Assembly: GCF_020379485.1 (NCBI RefSeq) | Contig: NW_026014788.1 | Coordinates: 62,001 to 126,000 of the forward strand | Direction of reading: 5' to 3' | Length of the DNA stretch: 64,000 bases | From: Brassica napus | Taxonomy: Eukaryota; Streptophyta; Magnoliopsida; Brassicales; Brassicaceae | In this document: positions 53,601 through 64,000 of the stretch, one piece after another | How positions within the stretch are numbered: the stretch's first letter is position 1 | How the letters are laid out: each line of letters opens with the position of its first letter | The notes under the pieces: generated by a model | Databases searched by the model: none | What the model saw: the letters and a program-made list of their open reading frames with translations, nothing else | Told to the model about the DNA's origin: nothing | Translations under genes and position numbers: made by a program

Positions 53601-55018
53601 ACTTGGATGAGAATTACATCCCAAGAAGCTATGAAGAAGCAATCATGGATAAAGAATGGAAGGAGTCAGTTGGAGCTGAGGCAGGAGCTATGATCAAGAA
53701 TGATACATGGTATGAGAGTGAGTTACCAAAAGGGAAGAAGGCTGTGACTAGTAGATGGATATTCACAATCAAGTATAAGGCTGATGGAAAGATTGAGAGG
53801 AAGAAGTCAAGGCTGGTTGCAAGAGGTTTCACTCAAACTTATGGAGAAGATTACATAGAAACCTTTGCACCAGTAGCTAAACTACATACAATCCGGATTG
53901 TATTAAGCTTGGCTGTGAATCTTGGATGGGGGTTATGGCAAATGGATGTGAAGAATGCATTTCTACAAGGTGAACTTGAGGATGAAGTGTATATGCATCC
54001 ACCTCCAGGCCTTGAACACTTAGTGAAGAGAGGGAATGTGTTGAGATTGAAGAAAGCTATCTATGGGCTGAAGCAATCACCAAGAGCTTGGTACAACAAG
54101 CTGAGCACTACTCTGAATGGCCGAGGCTTCAAGAAGTCTGAACTAGATCACACTCTCTTCACACTCACCACCCCCTCAGGTATGATTGCACTCCTTGTGT
54201 ATGTTGATGATATCATTATCACAGGAAGTGATAAGGAGGGTATCATAGCAACCAAGGAGTTCCTTAAATCCATGTTTGAGATTAAAGACTTGGGAGAAAT
54301 GAAATACTTTCTTGGAATTGAGATATGTAGATCCAAGGAAGGTTTGTTCATGTCCCAAAGGAAGTATACACTTGATCTTTTGAAAGGTGCAGGTGCTTAT
54401 GGAGGCAAGACAGCAAGGATGCCTATGGAGGATGGCTACAAAGTCCCACGAGAGGGGGAGATTGAAGACAGCAAACCTTATCAGGATCCTAAACTCTATA
54501 GAAAACTAGTTGGCAAATTGATTTATCTTACCATAACTAGACCTGACATTTGCTTTGCTGTGAATCAGGTGAGTCAACACATGCAAGTGCCTAAGGAGCA
54601 TCATTGGCGCATGGTGGAGAGGATCTTGATGTATCTCAACGGCTCACCTGATCAAGGAGTATGGATGGGCTGCAATGGAAGCACTGAAGTGGTGGGATAC
54701 TGTGATGCGGATTGGGCTGGTGATAGAGCAGACAGGAGATCAACCACAGGCTATTGCACATTCATTGGAGGCAACTTGGTGACTTGGAAGAGTAAGAAGC
54801 AGAAGGTGGTGTCTTGCTCAAGTGCAGAAGCTGAGTATAGAGCTATGCTGAAGCTCACCAACGAGTTGGTGTGGATCAAAGGCATCTTGAAGCATTTGGA
54901 GATTGATCAAGCCACGCCAATGACATGCATTGTGACAACCAAGCAGCTATCCACATTGCCTCCAACTCGGTGTTCCATGAGAGAACCAAGCACATTGAAG
55001 TTGATTGCCACAAGGTGA
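50639..55018 (+). CDS. gag-pol: Gag-Pol polyprotein of copia-3 (C-terminus lost by frameshift)
   Basis: 1459 codons from [11 protein letters not shown]. Gag with [10 protein letters not shown] and a UBN2-like region; zinc knuckle [14 protein letters not shown] near residue 250; protease [11 protein letters not shown] near 408; integrase zinc region [14 protein letters not shown] and [10 protein letters not shown] near 535-570; integrase core HTDVWTAP (~590), [10 protein letters not shown] (~654), [10 protein letters not shown] (~690); [11 protein letters not shown] (~1037) and YVDDIIITG (~1187); RNase [16 protein letters not shown] (~1350) and [10 protein letters not shown]. One A is missing near 54924 relative to copia-1 and copia-2, so the last ~31 codons of the open frame are unrelated and the RNase H end lies in the next frame (54925-55170). 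All named catalytic motifs lie upstream of the break. Confidence 0.95.
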   Translation: MESGMKMKVAVTFKGTNYLVWSRMVKTAVGSKGLWKHITSGEAPKVITQGGETESPEESVVEKWQQEDMMVMSVLHASLEPAILDAYSYCETAKELWDTLQKVYGNTSNLNRVFEVKKAINGLTQDDTEFTKHLGRFRSLWSELEMLRPSTVDPELLNERREQDKVFGLLLTLNASYSGLIQHMLWSEKLPDLEEVCAKIQKEQGSMGLFGGKGDLSLANAVQPDREEPPQANKAGYNKYEDRKFNGNCDHCKKHGHKKSQCWILHPHLKPAKFMKEREAKAHMTEGSSGAGPSNRGAEVENREGDGKALVTYTGAINPRGNDQDFIRRSEMDALIKMLKDNGNIHGYSFGASMIARTIEMTPNVAEIARIDSKTGIEHCIDRNARMNAYRSQISICHSASNTSKPLIIDSGASHHMISDTNLIKDIEPTNGCVMIANGDKIPIKGIGNLKLFDKNTRAFYIPEFTSNLLSVKKCTTDLNCNVIFSPNDVKFQDIESSQLIGKGVTKGDLYMLEKLDPVSNYNCSFTSASSLNKNALWHARLGHPHERALNLMLPGVVFENNKCEACILGKHCKNVFPRTSTVYENCFDLIHTDVWTAPSFSRDNHKYFVTFIDEKSKYTWLTLIPSKDRVIDAFKNFQAYVTNHYHARIKILRSDNGGEYTSYAFKSHLDHHGILHQTSCPYTPQQNGVAERKNRHLMEVARSLMFQANVPKRFWSDAVSTACYLINRMPTKVLKDQAPFEVLNKRKPSLEYMRVFGCLCYVLVPGELRNKLEARSRKAMFIGYSTTQKGYKCYDPEARRVLVSRDVKFIEERGYYEEKNQEDLKDLTSDKAGVLRIILEGLGIKMNQDQSTRSGRQEESSTAPSGAAQTPHLDHEGGSEPETQENGQEGVGLSEEGGEFNSGSHHQGEQDQGEEEHQSEAQEPTTQDEPVQEQEQPVLRRSTRLRKDPSSWVNTRVYYNAQAVEHPSQVVCSFAQYPEEHCAFMVNLDENYIPRSYEEAIMDKEWKESVGAEAGAMIKNDTWYESELPKGKKAVTSRWIFTIKYKADGKIERKKSRLVARGFTQTYGEDYIETFAPVAKLHTIRIVLSLAVNLGWGLWQMDVKNAFLQGELEDEVYMHPPPGLEHLVKRGNVLRLKKAIYGLKQSPRAWYNKLSTTLNGRGFKKSELDHTLFTLTTPSGMIALLVYVDDIIITGSDKEGIIATKEFLKSMFEIKDLGEMKYFLGIEICRSKEGLFMSQRKYTLDLLKGAGAYGGKTARMPMEDGYKVPREGEIEDSKPYQDPKLYRKLVGKLIYLTITRPDICFAVNQVSQHMQVPKEHHWRMVERILMYLNGSPDQGVWMGCNGSTEVVGYCDADWAGDRADRRSTTGYCTFIGGNLVTWKSKKQKVVSCSSAEAEYRAMLKLTNELVWIKGILKHLEIDQATPMTCIVTTKQLSTLPPTRCSMREPSTLKLIATR

Positions 55019-55170
55019 GGCAGATGATCATCCTAGGAGTCATCTTGCCATGCTACACAAGAAGTGAAGATCAGTTAGCGGATGTGTTCACCAAGGCTGC
55101 AAGACAGAAGACAATGGAGTCCATTCACATCAGGTTGGGCCTCATTGATCTTGGGAAGAGAAGGAGCTGA
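54925..55170 (+). pseudogene. pol: RNase H C-terminal end of copia-3 (out of frame)
   Basis: 81 codons starting [17 protein letters not shown], containing [15 protein letters not shown] and [16 protein letters not shown] and ending [11 protein letters not shown], the same end as copia-1. This is the proper C-terminus of the polyprotein, displaced by the 1-bp deletion. Confidence 0.93.
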
Positions 55171-55296
55171 TCCCCTTTGGCTGTGAGGTCTTTACTCTTT
55201 TTCCCTTATCAAGGTTTTATCCCAATGGGTTTTCCTTGGTAAGGTTTTTAATGAGGAAGATCTCATGGCTATCCAAGCTTAGACTTTCACAAAGCT

Positions 55297-55311
55297 AAGC
55301 TTGAGGGGGAG
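55297..55311 (+). other. Polypurine tract of copia-3
   Basis: AAGCTTGAGGGGGAG directly before the 3' LTR. The trailer 55171-55296 carries the shared 3' motif at 55193-55256. Confidence 0.9.
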
Positions 55312-55905
55312 TGTTGATCAGAGTTAAGTATATGAGAAGAGGAGCTAAGGGAGTTAAGGCATTAGAGGAAGAGATGAAGTATGGAAGAAGGGATGAGTTT
55401 AGGTTGAGTGATCCGTACAAGGCCGTACAGGCCGTACCATCCGTACAAAGGACATCAACCAAAGTCACCCAAGGTAAAGATAAGTTACCAAGGTAACTTA
55501 GTGGAGAGAGGAGGATGAGCTTTGGAGTGGATAAGATCGCGGAAAGGAAGAAGGGATGAGGCGCGCTGACAGTCTGGCATGGACTGGAAAGTAAACAGCA
55601 TCTATGGGAAGATGCTTGATGCCTCACACACTTAGAGAAGCTCATTGGCCGGATTCAAATATAGGCTCCTCCTCCTTTTGACTTCACATGCTTTCCTTAT
55701 CCTTTGTAATCGAAAACTCTAAGCTTACCTCACTATATATTGTGACTCAAGATCATTAATAAAGATTAGACAGTTCTAAACAATCTTTCTCTTTACTCAT
55801 TTCACTATGATTCTCCATTAGTCTCTAAGTTGTCTCTTAATCTCTTATTCTCCTTCTTTAATCCTTTCTAAACTCAGATAATCCTTTACATTCCTAAAAG
55901 TCATA
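55312..55905 (+). repeat. 3' LTR of copia-3 (594 bp)
   Basis: Same ends as 49785-50376. Differences seen: GAGGAGCTAAG/GAGGTGCTAAG, AAAGTCACC/AAACTCACC, GAGAGAGG/GAGAGG, AAAACTCTAAG/AAAACCCTAAG, CTCCTCCTT/CTCCCCCTT. The CCGTAC cluster is kept. TATCC follows. Confidence 0.95.
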
Positions 55906-58900
55906 TATCCCACTTTCAAATCAGGTGATCCCAGTTTTCTTGTTTGGGAATATGACAGCTTCTTTGTCATTCTAATCAAACCAGGATGAATCGCGATGTA
56001 AGAAGCTTGATTTTGATACATAAAGTAGTGGAGAATCACCAGGAAGCTGAATAAATCTCATAGGAGTTAGGATGAAGAAGCTATCCCACTTTCAAATCAG
56101 GTGATCCCAGTTTTCCTGTTTGGGAATATGACAGCTTCTTTGTCATTCTAATCAAACCAGGATGAATCGCGATGTAAGAAGCTTGATTTTGATACATAAA
56201 GTAGTGGAGAATCACCAGGAAGCTGAATAAATCTCATAGGAGTTAGGATGAAGAAGCTATCCCACTTTCAAATCAGGTGATCCCAGTTTTCCTGTTTGGG
56301 AATATGACAGCTTCTTTGTCATTCTAATCAAACCAGGATGAATCGCGATGTAAGAAGCTTGATTTTGATACATAAAGTAGTGGAGAATCACCAGGAAGCT
56401 GAATAAATCTCATAGGAGTTAGGATGAAGAAGCTATCCCACTTTCAAATCAGGTGATCCCAGTTTTCCTGTTTGGGAATATGACAGCTTCTTTGTCATTC
56501 TAATCAAACCAGGATGAATCGCGATGTAAGAAGCTTGATTTTGATACATAAAGTAGTGGAGAATCACCAGGAAGCTGAATAAATCTCATAGGAGTTAGGA
56601 TGAAGAAGCTATCCCACTTTCAAATCAGGTGATCCCAGTTTTCCTGTTTGGGAATATGACAGCTTCTTTGTCATTCTAATCAAACCAGGATGAATCGCGA
56701 TGTAAGAAGCTTGATTTTGATACATAAAGTAGTGGAGAATCACCAGGAAGCTGAATAAATCTCATAGGAGTTAGGATGAAGAAGCTATCCCACTTTCAAA
56801 TCAGGTGATCCCAGTTTTCCTGTTTGGGAATATGACAGCTTCTTTGTCATTCTAATCAAACCAGGATGAATCGCGATGTAAGAAGCTTGATTTTGATACA
56901 TAAAGTAGTGGAGAATCACCAGGAAGCTGAATAAATCTCATAGGAGTTAGGATGAAGAAGCTATCCCACTTTCAAATCAGGTGATCCCAGTTTTCCTGTT
57001 TGGGAATATGACAGCTTCTTTGTCATTCTAATCAAACCAGGATGAATCGCGATGTAAGAAGCTTGATTTTGATACATAAAGTAGTGGAGAATCACCAGGA
57101 AGCTGAATAAATCTCATAGGAGTTAGGATGAAGAAGCTATCCCACTTTCAAATCAGGTGATCCCAGTTTTCCTGTTTGGGAATATGACAGCTTCTTTGTC
57201 ATTCTAATCAAACCAGGATGAATCGCGATGTAAGAAGCTTGATTTTGATACATAAAGTAGTGGAGAATCACCAGGAAGCTGAATAAATCTCATAGGAGTT
57301 AGGATGAAGAAGCTATCCCACTTTCAAATCAGGTGATCCCAGTTTTCCTGTTTGGGAATATGACAGCTTCTTTGTCATTCTAATCAAACCAGGATGAATC
57401 GCGATGTAAGAAGCTTGATTTTGATACATAAAGTAGTGGAGAATCACCAGGAAGCTGAATAAATCTCATAGGAGTTAGGATGAAGAAGCTATCCCACTTT
57501 CAAATCAGGTGATCCCAGTTTTCCTGTTTGGGAATATGACAGCTTCTTTGTCATTCTAATCAAACCAGGATGAATCGCGATGTAAGAAGCTTGATTTTGA
57601 TACATAAAGTAGTGGAGAATCACCAGGAAGCTGAATAAATCTCATAGGAGTTAGGATGAAGAAGCTATCCCACTTTCAAATCAGGTGATCCCAGTTTTCC
57701 TGTTTGGGAATATGACAGCTTCTTTGTCATTCTAATCAAACCAGGATGAATCGCGATGTAAGAAGCTTGATTTTGATACATAAAGTAGTGGAGAATCACC
57801 AGGAAGCTGAATAAATCTCATAGGAGTTAGGATGAAGAAGCTATCCCACTTTCAAATCAGGTGATCCCAGTTTTCCTGTTTGGGAATATGACAGCTTCTT
57901 TGTCATTCTAATCAAACCAGGATGAATCGCGATGTAAGAAGCTTGATTTTGATACATAAAGTAGTGGAGAATCACCAGGAAGCTGAATAAATCTCATAGG
58001 AGTTAGGATGAAGAAGCTATCCCACTTTCAAATCAGGTGATCCCAGTTTTCCTGTTTGGGAATATGACAGCTTCTTTGTCATTCTAATCAAACCAGGATG
58101 AATCGCGATGTAAGAAGCTTGATTTTGATACATAAAGTAGTGGAGAATCACCAGGAAGCTGAATAAATCTCATAGGAGTTAGGATGAAGAAGCTATCCCA
58201 CTTTCAAATCAGGTGATCCCAGTTTTCCTGTTTGGGAATATGACAGCTTCTTTGTCATTCTAATCAAACCAGGATGAATCGCGATGTAAGAAGCTTGATT
58301 TTGATACATAAAGTAGTGGAGAATCACCAGGAAGCTGAATAAATCTCATAGGAGTTAGGATGAAGAAGCTATCCCACTTTCAAATCAGGTGATCCCAGTT
58401 TTCCTGTTTGGGAATATGACAGCTTCTTTGTCATTCTAATCAAACCAGGATGAATCGCGATGTAAGAAGCTTGATTTTGATACATAAAGTAGTGGAGAAT
58501 CACCAGGAAGCTGAATAAATCTCATAGGAGTTAGGATGAAGAAGCTATCCCACTTTCAAATCAGGTGATCCCAGTTTTCCTGTTTGGGAATATGACAGCT
58601 TCTTTGTCATTCTAATCAAACCAGGATGAATCGCGATGTAAGAAGCTTGATTTTGATACATAAAGTAGTGGAGAATCACCAGGAAGCTGAATAAATCTCA
58701 TAGGAGTTAGGATGAAGAAGCTATCCCACTTTCAAATCAGGTGATCCCAGTTTTCCTGTTTGGGAATATGACAGCTTCTTTGTCATTCTAATCAAACCAG
58801 GATGAATCGCGATGTAAGAAGCTTGATTTTGATACATAAAGTAGTGGAGAATCACCAGGAAGCTGAATAAATCTCATAGGAGTTAGGATGAAGAAGCTAT

Positions 58901-61900
58901 CCCACTTTCAAATCAGGTGATCCCAGTTTTCCTGTTTGGGAATATGACAGCTTCTTTGTCATTCTAATCAAACCAGGATGAATCGCGATGTAAGAAGCTT
59001 GATTTTGATACATAAAGTAGTGGAGAATCACCAGGAAGCTGAATAAATCTCATAGGAGTTAGGATGAAGAAGCTATCCCACTTTCAAATCAGGTGATCCC
59101 AGTTTTCCTGTTTGGGAATATGACAGCTTCTTTGTCATTCTAATCAAACCAGGATGAATCGCGATGTAAGAAGCTTGATTTTGATACATAAAGTAGTGGA
59201 GAATCACCAGGAAGCTGAATAAATCTCATAGGAGTTAGGATGAAGAAGCTATCCCACTTTCAAATCAGGTGATCCCAGTTTTCCTGTTTGGGAATATGAC
59301 AGCTTCTTTGTCATTCTAATCAAACCAGGATGAATCGCGATGTAAGAAGCTTGATTTTGATACATAAAGTAGTGGAGAATCACCAGGAAGCTGAATAAAT
59401 CTCATAGGAGTTAGGATGAAGAAGCTATCCCACTTTCAAATCAGGTGATCCCAGTTTTCCTGTTTGGGAATATGACAGCTTCTTTGTCATTCTAATCAAA
59501 CCAGGATGAATCGCGATGTAAGAAGCTTGATTTTGATACATAAAGTAGTGGAGAATCACCAGGAAGCTGAATAAATCTCATAGGAGTTAGGATGAAGAAG
59601 CTATCCCACTTTCAAATCAGGTGATCCCAGTTTTCCTGTTTGGGAATATGACAGCTTCTTTGTCATTCTAATCAAACCAGGATGAATCGCGATGTAAGAA
59701 GCTTGATTTTGATACATAAAGTAGTGGAGAATCACCAGGAAGCTGAATAAATCTCATAGGAGTTAGGATGAAGAAGCTATCCCACTTTCAAATCAGGTGA
59801 TCCCAGTTTTCCTGTTTGGGAATATGACAGCTTCTTTGTCATTCTAATCAAACCAGGATGAATCGCGATGTAAGAAGCTTGATTTTGATACATAAAGTAG
59901 TGGAGAATCACCAGGAAGCTGAATAAATCTCATAGGAGTTAGGATGAAGAAGCTATCCCACTTTCAAATCAGGTGATCCCAGTTTTCCTGTTTGGGAATA
60001 TGACAGCTTCTTTGTCATTCTAATCAAACCAGGATGAATCGCGATGTAAGAAGCTTGATTTTGATACATAAAGTAGTGGAGAATCACCAGGAAGCTGAAT
60101 AAATCTCATAGGAGTTAGGATGAAGAAGCTATCCCACTTTCAAATCAGGTGATCCCAGTTTTCCTGTTTGGGAATATGACAGCTTCTTTGTCATTCTAAT
60201 CAAACCAGGATGAATCGCGATGTAAGAAGCTTGATTTTGATACATAAAGTAGTGGAGAATCACCAGGAAGCTGAATAAATCTCATAGGAGTTAGGATGAA
60301 GAAGCTATCCCACTTTCAAATCAGGTGATCCCAGTTTTCCTGTTTGGGAATATGACAGCTTCTTTGTCATTCTAATCAAACCAGGATGAATCGCGATGTA
60401 AGAAGCTTGATTTTGATACATAAAGTAGTGGAGAATCACCAGGAAGCTGAATAAATCTCATAGGAGTTAGGATGAAGAAGCTATCCCACTTTCAAATCAG
60501 GTGATCCCAGTTTTCCTGTTTGGGAATATGACAGCTTCTTTGTCATTCTAATCAAACCAGGATGAATCGCGATGTAAGAAGCTTGATTTTGATACATAAA
60601 GTAGTGGAGAATCACCAGGAAGCTGAATAAATCTCATAGGAGTTAGGATGAAGAAGCTATCCCACTTTCAAATCAGGTGATCCCAGTTTTCCTGTTTGGG
60701 AATATGACAGCTTCTTTGTCATTCTAATCAAACCAGGATGAATCGCGATGTAAGAAGCTTGATTTTGATACATAAAGTAGTGGAGAATCACCAGGAAGCT
60801 GAATAAATCTCATAGGAGTTAGGATGAAGAAGCTATCCCACTTTCAAATCAGGTGATCCCAGTTTTCCTGTTTGGGAATATGACAGCTTCTTTGTCATTC
60901 TAATCAAACCAGGATGAATCGCGATGTAAGAAGCTTGATTTTGATACATAAAGTAGTGGAGAATCACCAGGAAGCTGAATAAATCTCATAGGAGTTAGGA
61001 TGAAGAAGCTATCCCACTTTCAAATCAGGTGATCCCAGTTTTCCTGTTTGGGAATATGACAGCTTCTTTGTCATTCTAATCAAACCAGGATGAATCGCGA
61101 TGTAAGAAGCTTGATTTTGATACATAAAGTAGTGGAGAATCACCAGGAAGCTGAATAAATCTCATAGGAGTTAGGATGAAGAAGCTATCCCACTTTCAAA
61201 TCAGGTGATCCCAGTTTTCCTGTTTGGGAATATGACAGCTTCTTTGTCATTCTAATCAAACCAGGATGAATCGCGATGTAAGAAGCTTGATTTTGATACA
61301 TAAAGTAGTGGAGAATCACCAGGAAGCTGAATAAATCTCATAGGAGTTAGGATGAAGAAGCTATCCCACTTTCAAATCAGGTGATCCCAGTTTTCCTGTT
61401 TGGGAATATGACAGCTTCTTTGTCATTCTAATCAAACCAGGATGAATCGCGATGTAAGAAGCTTGATTTTGATACATAAAGTAGTGGAGAATCACCAGGA
61501 AGCTGAATAAATCTCATAGGAGTTAGGATGAAGAAGCTATCCCACTTTCAAATCAGGTGATCCCAGTTTTCCTGTTTGGGAATATGACAGCTTCTTTGTC
61601 ATTCTAATCAAACCAGGATGAATCGCGATGTAAGAAGCTTGATTTTGATACATAAAGTAGTGGAGAATCACCAGGAAGCTGAATAAATCTCATAGGAGTT
61701 AGGATGAAGAAGCTATCCCACTTTCAAATCAGGTGATCCCAGTTTTCCTGTTTGGGAATATGACAGCTTCTTTGTCATTCTAATCAAACCAGGATGAATC
61801 GCGATGTAAGAAGCTTGATTTTGATACATAAAGTAGTGGAGAATCACCAGGAAGCTGAATAAATCTCATAGGAGTTAGGATGAAGAAGCTATCCCACTTT

Positions 61901-64000
61901 CAAATCAGGTGATCCCAGTTTTCCTGTTTGGGAATATGACAGCTTCTTTGTCATTCTAATCAAACCAGGATGAATCGCGATGTAAGAAGCTTGATTTTGA
62001 TACATAAAGTAGTGGAGAATCACCAGGAAGCTGAATAAATCTCATAGGAGTTAGGATGAAGAAGCTATCCCACTTTCAAATCAGGTGATCCCAGTTTTCC
62101 TGTTTGGGAATATGACAGCTTCTTTGTCATTCTAATCAAACCAGGATGAATCGCGATGTAAGAAGCTTGATTTTGATACATAAAGTAGTGGAGAATCACC
62201 AGGAAGCTGAATAAATCTCATAGGAGTTAGGATGAAGAAGCTATCCCACTTTCAAATCAGGTGATCCCAGTTTTCCTGTTTGGGAATATGACAGCTTCTT
62301 TGTCATTCTAATCAAACCAGGATGAATCGCGATGTAAGAAGCTTGATTTTGATACATAAAGTAGTGGAGAATCACCAGGAAGCTGAATAAATCTCATAGG
62401 AGTTAGGATGAAGAAGCTATCCCACTTTCAAATCAGGTGATCCCAGTTTTCCTGTTTGGGAATATGACAGCTTCTTTGTCATTCTAATCAAACCAGGATG
62501 AATCGCGATGTAAGAAGCTTGATTTTGATACATAAAGTAGTGGAGAATCACCAGGAAGCTGAATAAATCTCATAGGAGTTAGGATGAAGAAGCTATCCCA
62601 CTTTCAAATCAGGTGATCCCAGTTTTCCTGTTTGGGAATATGACAGCTTCTTTGTCATTCTAATCAAACCAGGATGAATCGCGATGTAAGAAGCTTGATT
62701 TTGATACATAAAGTAGTGGAGAATCACCAGGAAGCTGAATAAATCTCATAGGAGTTAGGATGAAGAAGCTATCCCACTTTCAAATCAGGTGATCCCAGTT
62801 TTCCTGTTTGGGAATATGACAGCTTCTTTGTCATTCTAATCAAACCAGGATGAATCGCGATGTAAGAAGCTTGATTTTGATACATAAAGTAGTGGAGAAT
62901 CACCAGGAAGCTGAATAAATCTCATAGGAGTTAGGATGAAGAAGCTATCCCACTTTCAAATCAGGTGATCCCAGTTTTCCTTTTTGGGAATATGACAGCT
63001 TCTTTGTCATTCTAATCAAACCAGGATGAATCGCGATGTAAGAAGCTTGATTTTGATACATAAAGTAGTGGAGAATCACCAGGAAGCTGAATAAATCTCA
63101 TAGGAGTTAGGATGAAGAAGCTATCCCACTTTCAAATCAGGTGATCCCAGTTTTCCTGTTTGGGAATATGACAGCTTCTTTGTCATTCTAATCAAACCAG
63201 GATGAATCGCGATGTAAGAAGCTTGATTTTGAAACATAAAGTAGTGGAGAATCACCAGGAAGCTGAATAAATCTCATAGGAGTTAGGATGAAGAAGCTAT
63301 CCCACTTTCAAATCAGGTGATCCCAGTTTTCCTGTTTGGGAATATGACAGCTTCTATGTCATTCTAATCAAACAAGGATGAATCGCGATGTAAGAAGCTT
63401 GATTTTGATACATAAAGTAGTGGAGAATCACCAGGAAGCTGAATAAATCTCATAGGAGTTAGGATGAAGAAGCTATCCCACTTTCAAATCAGGTGATCCC
63501 AGTTTTCCTGTTTGGGAATATGACAGCTTCTTTGTCATTCTAATCAAACCAGGATGAATCGCGATGTAAGAAACTTGATTTTGATACATAAGGTAGTGGA
63601 GAATCACCAGGAAGCTGAATAAATCTCATAGGAGTTAGGATGAAGAAGCTATCCCACTTTCAAATCAGGTGATCCCAGTTTTCCTGTTTGGGAATATGAC
63701 AGCTTTTTTGTCATTCTAATCAAACCAGGATGAATCGAGATGTAAGAAGCTTGATTTTGATACATAAAGTAGTGGAGAATTACCAGGAAGCTGAATAAAT
63801 CTCATAGGAGTTAGGATGAAGAAGCTATCCCACTATCAAATCAGGTGATCCCAGTTTTCCTGTTTGGGAATATGACAGCTTCTTTGTCATTCTAATCAAG
63901 CCAGGATGAATCGCGATGTAAGAAGCTTGACTTTGATACATAAAGTAGTGGAGAATCACCAGGAAGCGGAATAAATCTCATAGGAGTTAGGATGAAGAAG
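55906..64000 (+). repeat. CentBr satellite block F (about 46 monomers, runs off window)
   Basis: The exact 176-bp phase is kept to the window end: the same position recurs at 56041, 58681, 61321 and 63961. The first monomer has one change (TTTTCTTGTTTG) and the next ~40 look identical by eye. From about 62980 variants return (TTTTTGGG, GAAACATAAAG, TTCTATGTC, AACAAGG, AAACTTG/AAGGTAG, CGAGATG, CACTATCAAATC, TGACTTTG, AAGCGGAAT). Several of these match variants of blocks A and E. Confidence 0.95.

Larger units (their letters stand above)
49785..55905 (+). mobile_element. Ty1/copia retrotransposon copia-3, full length, nearly intact
   Basis: 6121 bp, flanked by TATCC (49780-49784, 55906-55910). 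LTRs at 49785-50376 and 55312-55905 differ by a handful of substitutions and a 2-bp indel. The single gag-pol frame is open for 1459 codons and is broken only by a 1-bp deletion near 54924. It is related to copia-1 over all coding domains and the 3' end, but the LTRs are largely different in sequence. Leader 50390-50638 has no convincing gene. Confidence 0.95.

Overview
The window is a block of plant centromeric heterochromatin, almost certainly from a Brassica of the A or C genome (rapa, oleracea or napus). No host gene was found. The backbone is a 176-bp tandem satellite that I recognise as CentBr, always in the same orientation and totalling about 26.6 kb (roughly 150 monomers) in six blocks: 2126-2511, 4121-6946, 13092-14996, 27048-39768, 49070-49784 and 55906-64000. 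The blocks read as one ancestral array split by retrotransposon insertions, because each insertion is bounded by a 5-bp target duplication that matches the monomer.

Insertions, left to right: (1) 1-2125, minus strand, the 5' part of a Ty3/gypsy element of CRM/CRB type (LTR, primer-binding site, open gag) running off the window edge. (2) 2512-4120, minus strand, a solo LTR or copia-like remnant, TSD AAGTA. (3) 6947-13091, plus strand, a very young Ty1/copia element (copia-1), TSD GAGAA. (4) 14997-27047, plus strand, a second Ty1/copia element (copia-2), TSD TAAGA, itself split by (5) a complete 6.6-kb CRM/CRB-like Ty3/gypsy element at 18008-24613, TSD GTGAA. (6) 39769-49069, minus strand, a Tat-lineage-like Ty3/gypsy element, TSD AGAAG, with Gag-protease but no reverse transcriptase, RNase H or integrase. 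It carries a spliced antisense ORF and LTRs containing arrays of a perfect palindrome. (7) 49785-55905, plus strand, a third Ty1/copia element (copia-3), TSD TATCC, nearly intact.

All protein-coding sequence belongs to these elements. Each copia polyprotein follows Gag - zinc knuckle - protease - integrase - reverse transcriptase - RNase H; the gypsy element follows Gag - protease - RT - RNase H - integrase. Most are broken by one to four small indels. Copia-3 is open for 1459 codons and loses only its last ~80 residues to one 1-bp deletion. The copia and CRB-like elements share an initiator-Met-type primer-binding site (TGGTATCAGAGC) directly or almost directly after the 5' LTR.

The strongest points for a second look are: the palindrome arrays in the Tat-like LTRs, with different copy number in the two LTRs; its intron-containing antisense gene; a ~290-bp mosaic of satellite and copia-2 LTR at 33769-34055 that looks like a consensus or assembly artefact; apparently invariant satellite blocks beside variable ones; and a sequence motif shared by the copia and gypsy superfamilies. 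Identifications rest on motifs and recalled family knowledge; no database search was possible.
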